Positions 28,801 through 38,143 of a stretch of DNA of 64,000 nt are shown here, piece by piece. How positions within the stretch are numbered: the stretch's first letter is position 1; each line of letters starts with the position of its first letter. The DNA comes from Paenibacillus etheri. GTDB taxonomy: Bacteria > Bacillota > Bacilli > Paenibacillales > Paenibacillaceae. The notes under the pieces were generated by a model. That model was not told the DNA's origin, searched no databases, and saw only the letters and a list, made by a program, of their open reading frames with translations. Location: assembly GCF_001012825.1 (NCBI RefSeq), contig NZ_LCZJ02000033.1:336139-400138 (forward strand), in the 5' to 3' direction. The translations under genes and the position numbers were made by a program.

Positions 28801-30311
28801 TTTATTGATTCCTCATCACTGGATGTGCTTTGACGAAACAGGTTCTGCGTCTTATTCTCAGCAGGTCTTGTCTTTAAAAAAGGCCACGGAAAGCGAAAAA
28901 TAGAGTCTTTTAAATCTTTTGAATTATAAGGTCCGAGTGGACTCATATAAGGCATTCCGAAAGAACGTAAACTCGACAAATGCAGTACGATGATAAAAAT
29001 ACCGAATAGAATTCCATATAAGCCGATAAAACCGGCCAAAGCTATAAGTAAAAAACGGATCATCCGCGCAGCTATGGACATTCCTGACTCCGGAATAACA
29101 AAACTGGAAATGGCTGTAAGCGATACTATAATGACCATTGCAGATGAAATAAAACCCGCTGCAACCGCAGCTTGCCCAATCACCAACGTTCCGACAATGG
29201 ATATCGCCTGTCCGATATTTTTGGGTATCCGCACCCCGGCCTCCCGCAAAATCTCATAAGTCATTTCCATGATCAGTGCCTCGACAAAAGCAGGAAAAGG
29301 AACACTCTCCCGTTGGGCGGCTAAACTAATTACAAGGTTGGTCGGTATCATCTCCTGATGATAAGTAGTAATCGCAACATACATTGAAGGTGCAAGCAAA
29401 GTAATAAAAAATGAAATAAAACGAACTAATCTTAGCAATGTTCCAATATCAGCCCTTTGGTAATAATCCTCAGCAGACTGGAAAAATGCCACAAAAAAGG
29501 TGGGCACTAACAGAACAAAAGGAGTTCCATCGACAAGAATAGCCACTTTTCCTTCCAAAATACCCGCTGCAATCGTATCCGGACGATCACTGTTGTATAC
29601 GGTAGGAAAAGGTGTAACTGCCGTCTCTTGAATAAACTCTTCAATATATCCACTCTCAAGAATACTGTCCGTATCAATTCTATTCAGACGGCGTTTTACT
29701 TCTTGTACCAACTCCTTATTCGCGATGTTGCTTAGATACATAATGGATACGCTGGTTTGAGTCACCCTTCCGATCTGAACGGTTTCCAGCCATAAATGGC
29801 TATCTTTGATTTTTCGCCTAACCAGTGCCGTATTTGTCCGCAGATTCTCAGTGAATCCTTCCATTGGACCTCGAACAACCGATTGGGAACTAGGCTCTCC
29901 TACATTGCGATCTTCCCAGCCAGGTAAGCCAATCCGGAGAGCGGTGGATGTCCCATCAAGCAGCAGCATTACATTACCGGACAACAATTCGTGTACAAAT
30001 TGGTTGTAATCAACGATGACGGTTAGATCACCGGCTATTAATATCTGTTTCTTAATGATCTCAATCTTCTGCTCAGGCTCAATTTTCCCCAGCTGTTCAT
30101 AAGGAATATGTTCCTGCAAAGAATACAAAATTGAATTATGCAGCACCTGAGTATCCACAAGACCATCTATGTAAATCAAAGAAATATGAGTATTTTCTTC
30201 TATCTGCAACTCTTTTATCACTACATCAGAGCTTTTACCCATCAATTGGTACAAATTAGTAATATTAACTTCTAACCGACTTGATAAACTACCAATCTCC
30301 GTGTCTTTCAT
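28797..30311 (-). CDS. GerA family spore germination receptor subunit A
   Basis: This is a 504-residue protein if started at ATG 30311, which has GTGGAGG 7 nt upstream; an in-frame GTG/ATG region upstream to 30332 has no site. It has a soluble N-terminal domain (about 1-240) with SVSIMYLSNIANKELV, then membrane segments (LVRFISFFITLLAPSMYVA and later). PTNLVISLAAQRESVPFPAF is a conserved GerA block. With GerB and GerC it forms the receptor for amino acid or sugar germinants. Confidence 0.93.
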   Translation of the reverse strand: MKDTEIGSLSSRLEVNITNLYQLMGKSSDVVIKELQIEENTHISLIYIDGLVDTQVLHNSILYSLQEHIPYEQLGKIEPEQKIEIIKKQILIAGDLTVIVDYNQFVHELLSGNVMLLLDGTSTALRIGLPGWEDRNVGEPSSQSVVRGPMEGFTENLRTNTALVRRKIKDSHLWLETVQIGRVTQTSVSIMYLSNIANKELVQEVKRRLNRIDTDSILESGYIEEFIQETAVTPFPTVYNSDRPDTIAAGILEGKVAILVDGTPFVLLVPTFFVAFFQSAEDYYQRADIGTLLRLVRFISFFITLLAPSMYVAITTYHQEMIPTNLVISLAAQRESVPFPAFVEALIMEMTYEILREAGVRIPKNIGQAISIVGTLVIGQAAVAAGFISSAMVIIVSLTAISSFVIPESGMSIAARMIRFLLIALAGFIGLYGILFGIFIIVLHLSSLRSFGMPYMSPLGPYNSKDLKDSIFRFPWPFLKTRPAENKTQNLFRQSTSSDEESIK

Positions 30312-30455
30312 GATGCAGCCTCCACTTCCCAAAGATAGATGAGTATAGTTTGATGTTAATTTTGATAATTATTCCTTTCTGATTAAAACTCGGGATGGCA
30401 TAATTCTGGTAACTACAACCATACTAAAAACTAGTCAATAAATTGTAGGGGGTAT

Positions 30456-31559
30456 ATGAGTTTGGAGAAAGATCGAATTAGTACCAATCAAATGATTATA
30501 CTCGGGCTATTTACATTTGTTGGGGATATGGTGCTTGTGTATCCAGCGTTAATGATATCAGGAGCAAAACAAGATGCATGGATTGTTGCTTTGATAAGTA
30601 TTCCTTTAGGTTTGGCGACCATAAAACTGTTGCTCTGCTTAGCAGACCTTGAACCAAACAAGAATATTATCGAGCTTAGCCTACAAATTTTAGGAAAATG
30701 GGCCGGAACTGCTGTAGCCTTGTTCTATTTAGGGTTCTTCCTGATTGCCGCCTCCACATACATAAGAGAAATTGAAGATTTCATGTGTACACAGATTTAC
30801 GAGAAAACACCCGGTGGGGTTATCCGTTTCATGGCCATATTCCTGCTGGTTTATGGCGTACGACTTGGTCTGGAGACATTGGGACGGGCAGCTCAGCTAT
30901 TTTTCCCTTTGTTTGCAGTTTTTTTGATCGGTCTGCTGCTTCTGCTGACTCCCGATGTCAAAATGGAACGTTTATACCCCATCATGAATACACCAGTACC
31001 GGACATGCTTCATACTTTGATGTATGGTGTTTTTTATCCATTTGGCGAATTGTGTGTGTTTCTTATGATATATCCCTATGCTCAGAAGAATAGCAAAACA
31101 AGCCGGAATATTTTCATAGCTCTGATCATCGGAGCTCTGGGACTAAACCTCATCCTATTTATTTCACTTACCGTTCTTGGTGTTCACGCTTCTGAACATC
31201 AATTTTATGCCGCTTATATTCTTGCTCAAAAAATTAATATTGCTAATTCTCTGCAACGTATCGAAGCGCTTATGGCTACAGCATGGATTATCAGCACGTA
31301 CTTCAAAACAGCCATTTATTACTATGCTTTAACCTTAGGTACAGCCCAATTATTTAAACTCAAAAGCCACCGTCCTCTGATTATACCCACTGGATTTTTG
31401 TTATTTGGTATGTCACAGCTGATTGCCAAAAACATCATTTTCTATGTAAAGGAAATCCCCGCCTACTGGGTAGATTGGGATTTCACCTGTGCATTTGTTC
31501 TGCCGCTTATGTTGCTAATTGTGTATTATTTCAAAAAACGTCATGCTGCTAAAGTTTAA
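30456..31559 (+). CDS. GerB family spore germination permease-like subunit
   Basis: This 367-residue protein has ten predicted membrane segments and the GerB/APC-superfamily layout, beginning ISTNQMIILGLFTFVGDM. GerB subunits bind the germinant. It lies on the opposite strand from gerA-gerC, with 144 bp between the starts, whereas most GerA-type loci are A-B-C or A-C-B on one strand. Start ATG is preceded by GTAGGGGG. Expression should be in the forespore, but I could not find a clear sigma-G promoter. Confidence 0.92.
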   Translation: MSLEKDRISTNQMIILGLFTFVGDMVLVYPALMISGAKQDAWIVALISIPLGLATIKLLLCLADLEPNKNIIELSLQILGKWAGTAVALFYLGFFLIAASTYIREIEDFMCTQIYEKTPGGVIRFMAIFLLVYGVRLGLETLGRAAQLFFPLFAVFLIGLLLLLTPDVKMERLYPIMNTPVPDMLHTLMYGVFYPFGELCVFLMIYPYAQKNSKTSRNIFIALIIGALGLNLILFISLTVLGVHASEHQFYAAYILAQKINIANSLQRIEALMATAWIISTYFKTAIYYYALTLGTAQLFKLKSHRPLIIPTGFLLFGMSQLIAKNIIFYVKEIPAYWVDWDFTCAFVLPLMLLIVYYFKKRHAAKV

Positions 31560-31583
31560 GCGACCTCTCACCCTATAAATATC

Positions 31584-31611
31584 AAAAGGACAGCTATTGA
31601 GCTGTCCTTTT
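31584..31611 (+). terminator. Bidirectional terminator between gerB and the zinc-ribbon gene
   Basis: AAAAGGACAGCT and AGCTGTCCTTTT form a perfect 12-bp stem around ATTG, with T-runs at both ends. Confidence 0.88.
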
Positions 31612-31639
31612 GTTCATGAATTTCTTACATGTAGTAGAT

Positions 31640-32053
31640 TTATTCCTTCTTATCCAAAGTAATCGACGATGGGGTTACATCACGAATAGGTTCATTGGAT
31701 GCTTCAAAAGTTGATCCGCAGCTCGGGCAGAAACGTGCCTCGATTGCCACATTGCCACCGCATGCTTTACACTGCTTCACATCGGACAAACCAGCAATTT
31801 GCTGCAGATTGACATCAATCTCCGATTTCAGTTCAAGGATACGGGAAATATTCTTCTCGATCTGCTCACTCGGCAGTGGTCCTGCACCTTGAGTTACAGC
31901 TTCAAACAACAGTTTACCCATTACCTGATACTGCTGATCAATGTCATTCTGCTTGCTATTGTTCTGTAATTTCAAACGATTGATCTCCACCACTGTCTTT
32001 GCTTTATTCCCAGCCTCGCTCACGCCTGCCTTTACCTTGTTAAAAAAGCTCAT
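31640..32053 (-). CDS. Zinc-ribbon protein with N-terminal coiled coil
   Basis: This 137-residue cytosolic protein has an N-terminal amphipathic helical part (about 1-85, VKAGVSEAGNKAKTVVEINRLKLQ) and then two CxxC pairs, CKACGGN and CPSCGST, forming a zinc ribbon at about 94-117. The function is unknown. It lies near the PspC/PspA genes, and similar zinc-ribbon proteins often accompany membrane-stress genes in Bacilli; that link is inferred. Confidence 0.8.
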   Translation of the reverse strand: MSFFNKVKAGVSEAGNKAKTVVEINRLKLQNNSKQNDIDQQYQVMGKLLFEAVTQGAGPLPSEQIEKNISRILELKSEIDVNLQQIAGLSDVKQCKACGGNVAIEARFCPSCGSTFEASNEPIRDVTPSSITLDKKE

Positions 32054-32340
32054 ATTCAGCCCCCAATTCCGTAGTAGTCATATCTAAGCATATTTCGACA
32101 CCACCACAAATATTCCTTTCTTTATTGTACCTAACTTCAACCGCAATTTGTAGTTCATCCACAATCAAGAACTTATTTCCCCCGCCTTCCTGCGGGAACG
32201 AACCTCGACTCAGGTCTGGTATTTAAAACCGCCTTCAGTCCGTTTTGCCGCATTCAAAAAGGCTATACAATGAGTACATAAGCAAGCGGGTTGCAAGATT
32301 CAATCACAATCACCCCCATAAGAGAGGATGACAATAATAA

Positions 32341-32559
32341 ATGAAAAAATTATATCGTTCCAGAAGTGACCAGAAGATTAGTGGTGTATGCGGAGGTCTT
32401 GCTATTTGGTCAGGCATCGATGCCACAATACTCCGTCTCGTGGCCGTTGCTGCAGCATTTTTCAGTTTTGGCACAGTACTTATCTTTTACTTTATCGCCA
32501 GCATCATCGTCCCCAAAGAACCTTTTAGCAGCTTTTCGGATGGACATAATTTCTATTAA
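32341..32559 (+). CDS. PspC domain membrane protein
   Basis: This 72-residue protein has the PspC signature KLYRSRSDQKISGVCGGLA at the start and one or two hydrophobic segments (LRLVAVAAAFFSFGTVLIFYFIASI). PspC-type proteins take part in the envelope stress response. It is followed 48 nt later by a PspA homologue on the same strand, so they likely form an operon. An upstream TATACAAT at about 32264-32271 may be the -10 box. Confidence 0.9.
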   Translation: MKKLYRSRSDQKISGVCGGLAIWSGIDATILRLVAVAAAFFSFGTVLIFYFIASIIVPKEPFSSFSDGHNFY

Positions 32560-32606
32560 CAGATCGTCATTTAATACCAATCAAACATACTAAGGAGAGA
32601 TACACT

Positions 32607-33290
32607 ATGAGTTTATTCAAAAGAATTTCCACCCTCACCAAAGCTGCCCTACACGAAGGTCTAAATAAATTAGAAAACCCGGTACTATTGACTGGTCAGT
32701 ATCTACGCGATCTTGAGAACGAAATAGCTACGGCAGAACGCAATGAGCGTGATTTGAAAGTTACAGCGACTGTATTGGAACGTCGTAAGCAAGAATACAC
32801 TCAGTTGATAGAGCAAAGTGAAGCTGAAGCCGTTCAGGCGGTTGAGCAAGGAAATGAAGAAAGAGCACGCCTTGCACTCATGGCCAAGCTGCGGTATGCA
32901 GAACAGCTGGATGAGAGTATCAATAGTCAGGCACAAACTCAGCACTCCCTGGCAGAGCTGGAGATCAATATCGCTAGAGCTAAAGAAGAGCGCGAACATC
33001 TTAAAGCGAAAAGAACTGAACTTATCGCTCGTGCTCAACAAGCTACAGAAACACTAAGCTCGGCTCCTCATAGTAACAGTGTAAAAGGACCGAATGTGGG
33101 TACTGCTTCACGTGGCTTCGAACGAATGGAAGAGAAAATTTTCGAGTGGGAAGCTCTGGCGGAAAACTCCAAGTATAAATCCAACTCAGGCGCAGGCGTA
33201 GCATCGTCCATTGATCCCAACCTTCGTAGTGCAGTTGATGATGAAATTGAACGTATCCGCAACCGGAAAATTAATACCGACAAAAAATAA
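32607..33290 (+). CDS. pspA: PspA/IM30 family envelope-stress protein
   Basis: This 227-residue, mostly coiled-coil protein starts SLFKRISTLTKAALHEGLNKLE, the membrane-binding amphipathic helix of PspA/IM30/LiaH proteins, followed by long heptad-rich helices to about residue 150. It should polymerise on the inner membrane face and limit proton leakage. RBS AAGGAGAG lies upstream. The C-terminal part after 155 (SSAPHSN to end) is low in conserved features. Confidence 0.88.
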   Translation: MSLFKRISTLTKAALHEGLNKLENPVLLTGQYLRDLENEIATAERNERDLKVTATVLERRKQEYTQLIEQSEAEAVQAVEQGNEERARLALMAKLRYAEQLDESINSQAQTQHSLAELEINIARAKEEREHLKAKRTELIARAQQATETLSSAPHSNSVKGPNVGTASRGFERMEEKIFEWEALAENSKYKSNSGAGVASSIDPNLRSAVDDEIERIRNRKINTDKK

Positions 33291-33297
33291 ATATAAT

Positions 33298-33348
33298 AAC
33301 AAGTCCCTTATCTATTAGCTACTGAGCTATATAAGGGGCTTGTTTTTT
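33298..33348 (+). terminator. Bidirectional terminator overlapping the alkD stop codon
   Basis: AACAAGTCCCTTAT pairs with ATAAGGGGCTTGTT, followed by TTTTTT on the plus strand. The right arm encodes the last residues of the minus-strand AlkD (KPLI) and its TAG, so both genes share one compact terminator. Confidence 0.85.
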
Positions 33349-34031
33349 CTATTCCTCTTCATCCCGCGAATCATTTTTTTCGATTCTGGATCTACACGGT
33401 AAGACTCTGTGATTTTCTGCAAAGCCTTGTTATAGGTGAAATCATCTAAAGTGTTGGTTCTCAAATAATCTATCGTTGCCGCAGGCATCTTCACATAACA
33501 CATCGAAAGCGCCCAAGAAACCGCCATTTTTACATAATACCCCTCATGTCTGACCTGATCGAGAAGCTGGAGAATCCGATTGATGTACGCCTCTTCGATA
33601 AAGAAATTAAGCATCATTACTACCGCAAATCGAATCTCATATTCTTTTTTAGATAACAGATACGGCACTATAAAGTCCCACATCTGCTCTTTATTCTTCA
33701 AGGTAAACTTCAGCCCTGTGCAAAAGCTATCGCATACTGACCAGTTATCGATTTTAGGAATAAAGTCCGCAATATAATGTAGAATTTCTTCAAGATCTGT
33801 CTTCACATAACCAAGCACCATACCTTGCAGCATTACTTCTTCAAAATAATCAGACTCGGCGTGCTCCAAATAGGCTCTCCAATCACCCTTTGCAATGGTT
33901 TTGGCGAGCTTACGCAGCTCCGGTAGCCTGACCCCTATCACATTATCGATCGTCGGAAGTAAAGCTGCAGAAAACTTCTGGTAGTCCGCGTCCGCCAAAT
34001 CCATTAGCTGTTCCTTTATTGTTTTGTCCAC
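33327..34031 (-). CDS. alkD: AlkD-like DNA alkylation repair protein
   Basis: This 234-residue all-alpha protein of HEAT-like repeats has the conserved DNWSVCDSFC block and VRLPELRKLAK near the N-terminus, as in AlkD glycosylases that remove bulky or positively charged N3/N7 alkyl bases. The start is GTG at 34031, 7 nt after GGGAG. It follows the AlkA-type gene by 22 nt on the same strand, giving a two-gene alkylation repair operon. Its last codons lie in the terminator stem. Confidence 0.88.
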   Translation of the reverse strand: MDKTIKEQLMDLADADYQKFSAALLPTIDNVIGVRLPELRKLAKTIAKGDWRAYLEHAESDYFEEVMLQGMVLGYVKTDLEEILHYIADFIPKIDNWSVCDSFCTGLKFTLKNKEQMWDFIVPYLLSKKEYEIRFAVVMMLNFFIEEAYINRILQLLDQVRHEGYYVKMAVSWALSMCYVKMPAATIDYLRTNTLDDFTYNKALQKITESYRVDPESKKMIRGMKRNRKNKPLI

Positions 34032-34053
34032 TATAGTGCTCCCTGCTTATTAA

Positions 34054-34671
34054 TTATTGAAATGAAATCTCCCACAAATATATGGAGGCTACTGAACCGA
34101 GTGGTGAGTACCTGAGACGGTATTGTTCAAATTGCTCTTTGGTAAGCGTATCAAGCCCATACAGCTTAATCATGCCGCGACGAATGGCGATATCTCCCCA
34201 ACTAACTACATCTGGGCGCTCCATACAATTAATTAGCATCATCTCTGCTGTCCATTTGCCAATGCCTTTTAGATTCATGAGTTTTTGAATAACCTCTTGA
34301 TCGGGCAATCCATATAATTCCTCCAGCTTAAAATCACCCTGCACGACCAAATTGGAAATGTCATGAATGCATAATGCCTTTTTCATCGTCATGCCGGAAC
34401 CCTGAATTTCATCCGCTGTGTGTATAGCTAGCTGCTGCGGAGTTATTTCTCCAAATTGAGCCTGCATTCTTGTCCAGATGGTTCGAACTGCTTTGACTGA
34501 TATTAGCTGACCCACTATGGCATAGATAAGCGCAGTGAAAAGATCCGGAATAATCACACGTTCTACTTTCCCCATTCGCGCCATCGCCGCACCTAGCACT
34601 GGGTCCACACTTCCGAGATAATCTATTTCTGCTTGCCCATATTCAAAAAATTTAGTGATTACAGCTCCCAA
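34054..34671 (-). CDS. DNA-3-methyladenine glycosylase II (AlkA-type HhH-GPD)
   Basis: A protein of 205 residues if started at TTG 34671, which has GGGAGG 7 nt upstream; the open frame runs on to 34752 without a ribosome site. It has the helix-hairpin-helix LKGIGKWTAEMML and the catalytic Asp in SWGDIAIRRGM, the HhH-GPD pattern of AlkA/Mag enzymes. It excises alkylated purines for base-excision repair. The N-terminal TBP-like domain of E. coli AlkA is missing, as in short Gram-positive versions. Confidence 0.88.
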   Translation of the reverse strand: MGAVITKFFEYGQAEIDYLGSVDPVLGAAMARMGKVERVIIPDLFTALIYAIVGQLISVKAVRTIWTRMQAQFGEITPQQLAIHTADEIQGSGMTMKKALCIHDISNLVVQGDFKLEELYGLPDQEVIQKLMNLKGIGKWTAEMMLINCMERPDVVSWGDIAIRRGMIKLYGLDTLTKEQFEQYRLRYSPLGSVASIYLWEISFQ

Positions 34672-34853
34672 AGCATTTCCTCCCGTATCTGTGCTTAACC
34701 ATAATATACAACATCTATTTTGCAGTGTACGGATTCTTGAATAGGATAGCAAGATAACGAAACTAGATAAGCCACAACACTTCTACTCGAGTAGGCGGTT
34801 ATGGCTCCATGTATAGTATTCGATTATTCTGTTTAGATTTATTTATTTATTAT

Positions 34854-36152
34854 TTATGCTCGAATAATTCGTTTTTCCTTCGCCGCTTTTAGCCACAAAG
34901 GAAATTCATTAAGTAGCTGATCATATAGCTCCTCATCCGTCACCTGTTCAATCCGCTCCAGATGAATAAAGTTTGCGTTATCCACCAAACGCCCCTTCAT
35001 CGTATCGAGCTGCATCAAAACTTCAAAATCGGAATTTCCGATCCCTACGAACTGCCAGAAAATCGGTTGAACAGATGCCGCTGTAATCACCTTCTTAGTA
35101 GGCTTCACGACACCACCATCGTTGATGAAGATAATAAATACCGGCGTAGAGTCAGGTTCTTCCTCCGTGTATTTTTTAATGATATCCTCCATTACCGGTG
35201 GTTCATTATTACGGCCAAATTTATGGATTGTATTATTGTTCATAATATGTGTAAACACATAACTTCCTAATTCCTGCTCTGTCACAGGTGGTAAGCGACT
35301 GAACTCGGTATCGTATACCCATACGTCCAGTGAATGGTTATCATCGAATTTACAGGCAACTGCCAAAATACGCTCTACCACTTCTTGCACTGTCCCATTC
35401 GCATAAAGGTTTCTCATTGAGCCTGTAATATCCAGTACGATTCCTACCCTCGCAGTTACACCAGTCAGTTTCTTTTTTTCTAAGGTGATCTGGACAATCT
35501 TTTTACGTAAATCTATGTTGGACAGCACGTTCTTTTCTTCAGAAGTAATCGGTACTAAAGGAACTGTTAACTCAAGGGTCGCAGCAACCTCTTTATTCTC
35601 CTCGGCTTCTTCAATATCTAACCCGTAGTTGGTGCATAAAGCAGCCAATCCCCCATCAAATCCACTACCAATAGCACTGAATTTCCACTCTGAACCATGC
35701 CGATAAAGCTCTCCCACTACAATTGCCGTCTCCTTGGAAAGATCAGAACCGTAATCAAAAACGAACAATTCCTCATCACTATCACCATCTACTAAACGTA
35801 GATAAGGAGCGGATACTTGCTTCATAGAGTGTCCTGATTGTTCTCCTTCATAGATCGTTAATGTTAAAGCTATTCTAGTAATGTCCACAGGAAGCCCGGA
35901 GAGTGTTATGGAAATAGCTTCTTTATCTCCTTGTTGTAAAACTGAGTGACTTACCGCTTCGTTAATAGACACCGGATTTCCGTAAAAGATAAAGTTCTCA
36001 TCGCGTTCGCAGCGATTCCGATCTGATAACAAAAAGGCAGCTGCATCTATGCTAACCCTAGCATCAGCGGTCGTCCAACCAAACTTCAGTACCAGCTTGT
36101 TCACACTTCGCCCTTTCGTGAGATCCACCTTTTGTCCTTTTATAAGCCGCAC
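34854..36152 (-). CDS. TerD domain plus vWA domain fusion (TerF-like)
   Basis: In this 432-residue protein the N-terminal half (about 1-190) is a TerD domain: KGQKVDLTKG, a DNFIFYGNP-like segment and YRHGSEWKFSAIGSGF, with acidic Ca-binding loops (DGDSDEE). The C-terminal half (about 230-425) is a von Willebrand A domain with a MIDAS-like DITGSM and a later INDGG. Such TerF-like proteins go with tellurite/stress (Ter) systems, but no terC or other ter genes are visible here. Start is GTG at 36152 with AAGGAG 8 nt upstream. Role: probably stress-related metal sensing, inferred. Confidence 0.88.
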   Translation of the reverse strand: MRLIKGQKVDLTKGRSVNKLVLKFGWTTADARVSIDAAAFLLSDRNRCERDENFIFYGNPVSINEAVSHSVLQQGDKEAISITLSGLPVDITRIALTLTIYEGEQSGHSMKQVSAPYLRLVDGDSDEELFVFDYGSDLSKETAIVVGELYRHGSEWKFSAIGSGFDGGLAALCTNYGLDIEEAEENKEVAATLELTVPLVPITSEEKNVLSNIDLRKKIVQITLEKKKLTGVTARVGIVLDITGSMRNLYANGTVQEVVERILAVACKFDDNHSLDVWVYDTEFSRLPPVTEQELGSYVFTHIMNNNTIHKFGRNNEPPVMEDIIKKYTEEEPDSTPVFIIFINDGGVVKPTKKVITAASVQPIFWQFVGIGNSDFEVLMQLDTMKGRLVDNANFIHLERIEQVTDEELYDQLLNEFPLWLKAAKEKRIIRA

Positions 36153-36264
36153 TCACTCATCTCCTTATTTTTACTCAACTACTATTTGTAACTTGTACTA
36201 GATTGTATTTATCATTTTACTACTTTAATATGAATGTATATATGATAGATAAGGAGCTTTACGA

Positions 36265-36921
36265 ATGGACTTTATAGCAATTGACTTTGAAACGGCGAAT
36301 TCCAGTCGATCCAGCGCCTGTGCTTTAGGACTTGTGGAAGTTAAAGATGGCGTAATCACTGCAGAACATTCTTGGCTGATCGATCCGGAGCAGCGGTTTG
36401 ACGGCATGAACATTTCAATACATGGCATCACCCCTTCAATGGTAATCGGTCAGCCCACTTTCCATGAATTATGGCCCACCGTTGAACCTATGCTGCACGG
36501 GCAGATCGTCGTGGCGCACAATGCCGCTTTTGATATGAGTGTACTGCGGTATTGCCTCGATGGAATGTCCATAAGCTATCCGAGTTTTCAATACTTATGT
36601 ACATATTTATTAGGCAAAAAAATGCTGCCCGAGCTTCCCTCTCATAAACTTAATGTAGTATCCGAGCATTTCGGCATTGAGCTGAAGCACCATGACGCTC
36701 TCGATGACGCGCGGGCTGCCGCTGCGATTCTAGTAAAACTTATGGAGCAGGAGGAACACTATGATCCTCTGTTGCTCTCTGCCAGTCAAGGATATGCTAG
36801 CGGAACGATGTTTGCCGGTGGATACACTCCTTTTTCTGCTCGTAAGAATAAACCTGCTAAGAAACAAGGCACTAAACATAAACCCTCCATTTATAGCAGC
36901 CGCGCCACTTTGTCGAAATAA
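36265..36921 (+). CDS. DnaQ-like 3'-5' exonuclease (DEDDh)
   Basis: In this 218-residue protein the exonuclease motifs are ExoI DFETAN (7-12), ExoII AHNAAFDMSVL and ExoIII HDALDDARAA, so all DEDDh catalytic residues are present. It resembles stand-alone epsilon-like exonucleases rather than PolC. The basic C-terminus (RKNKPAKKQGTKHK) may bind nucleic acid. It is divergent from the TerD-vWA gene, with 112 bp between the starts. Confidence 0.9.
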   Translation: MDFIAIDFETANSSRSSACALGLVEVKDGVITAEHSWLIDPEQRFDGMNISIHGITPSMVIGQPTFHELWPTVEPMLHGQIVVAHNAAFDMSVLRYCLDGMSISYPSFQYLCTYLLGKKMLPELPSHKLNVVSEHFGIELKHHDALDDARAAAAILVKLMEQEEHYDPLLLSASQGYASGTMFAGGYTPFSARKNKPAKKQGTKHKPSIYSSRATLSK

Positions 36922-36932
36922 TCAAGAACATC

Positions 36933-36978
36933 AAAAACCCCCAACCAGCTCCTTTCTGCTGATTGGGGGTTTGGTTTT
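36933..36978 (+). terminator. Terminator of the exonuclease gene
   Basis: AAACCCCCAA pairs with TTGGGGGTTT; TTTT follows two bases later. It also lies close to the minus-strand yhaM stop and can serve both. Confidence 0.85.
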
Positions 36979-36990
36979 ACAGAACATCAC

Positions 36991-37947
36991 TTAAATCTTC
37001 AAACGATACACAGCCTTATTCTCTAAACCTCTGATGAACGGTGTCCATTCCTCGGTCTCCGGTGTGGTATCCAGAGCATCCTCCACCATTTGCAGCTTCG
37101 CATCCATCGCATCGATATGATGCAGAGCGACTGCCTCAGCTGTCTGTGGCTGAACGGGACTACCCCATTCGCCCAGATTATGATGTGACAATACGAGATG
37201 CTGTAACGCCATAACCTTTTCCGAATTCAAATCAATGTCTAGACGGATGGCCGCTTCCGTGATCCAGTTAGAAGCCATCGAGATATGTCCAATCAACTTA
37301 CCCTGCACGCTATATTCCGAGACAATCCCAAGCTGGGAGACCATCTCCTCTGGCTTCGCGATATCATGCAGAATGATCCCGGCCTTCATTAGATCTGGAT
37401 TCAAGAACGGACGCTGCTTGCACAGAAAATCACCGATTTCCAGCATACGCACCATATGATAAGCAAGTCCGGCAAAATAAGCATGATGATGTGTTTTGGC
37501 TGCCGGATAATGCATCAATTTCTCTTCCACTTTACCCACACAAAAAGAGACGATCGAGGCAATCTCCGGATCTGTAATACTTGCCATAACCCCTTTAATC
37601 GTATGAATAAGGTCTACTGGACGAATAGGGGCCGAACGGATGAAATCAGTAAGTGCAACGCCATCCTCATCGTTCACCAATCTAATTTTGGTTACTTTGA
37701 TTTGCAATTTCTCACGATAAGTGTGCGCAATCCCGCGAACCTTCACCAGTGCCATAGGAAAAAAAGTTTCTTTATCAGTTGTGCTGGCATCCCAATATTT
37801 CGCGGATAATTGTCCAGTGGAATCCCCCAGAACGATGTCAAAATAATCTTTTGGAGGAGTGCCGTTCGTTTGTTTAATTGCCAGCTCTCTTAAAAGATAA
37901 AAGCCAACAAATTCATCTTGTGGAGCGAGCTGTTTAATTTGTGTCAT
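36991..37947 (-). CDS. yhaM: 3'-5' exoribonuclease YhaM
   Basis: This 318-residue protein has an N-terminal OB-fold (FDIVLGDSTGQLSAKYW) and a C-terminal HD hydrolase domain (HHHAYFAGLAYHM, ILHDIAKPEE, LQHLVLSHH), the known layout of YhaM. It trims RNA, and also some DNA, from the 3' end and is part of mRNA turnover in Firmicutes. AGGAGG lies before the ATG. Confidence 0.93.
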   Translation of the reverse strand: MTQIKQLAPQDEFVGFYLLRELAIKQTNGTPPKDYFDIVLGDSTGQLSAKYWDASTTDKETFFPMALVKVRGIAHTYREKLQIKVTKIRLVNDEDGVALTDFIRSAPIRPVDLIHTIKGVMASITDPEIASIVSFCVGKVEEKLMHYPAAKTHHHAYFAGLAYHMVRMLEIGDFLCKQRPFLNPDLMKAGIILHDIAKPEEMVSQLGIVSEYSVQGKLIGHISMASNWITEAAIRLDIDLNSEKVMALQHLVLSHHNLGEWGSPVQPQTAEAVALHHIDAMDAKLQMVEDALDTTPETEEWTPFIRGLENKAVYRLKI

Positions 37948-38077
37948 GTTGGAGCCTCCTATTAATAACAGGCTTTCGGCCTGCTCTCTATATTAAACTT
38001 TAGACACTCACCTCCAAAATCCCTTTAAATCACTATACGATCTATTTTCATATTTATGTACAAGCCCAGAACATTTG

Positions 38078-38131
38078 AAAAAGGAGGCTACTCCTCGGCC
38101 ATCTTCTGGCACTGGAATATCCTCCTTTTTT
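38078..38131 (-). terminator. Bidirectional terminator before the FMN-binding protein gene end
   Basis: AAAAAGGAGG and CCTCCTTTTTT form a 10-bp stem with a long loop of about 30 nt that itself has a GCC/GGC hairpin. Its A and T runs suit both strands. Confidence 0.7.
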
Positions 38132-38143
38132 ATAAAAAGATAA

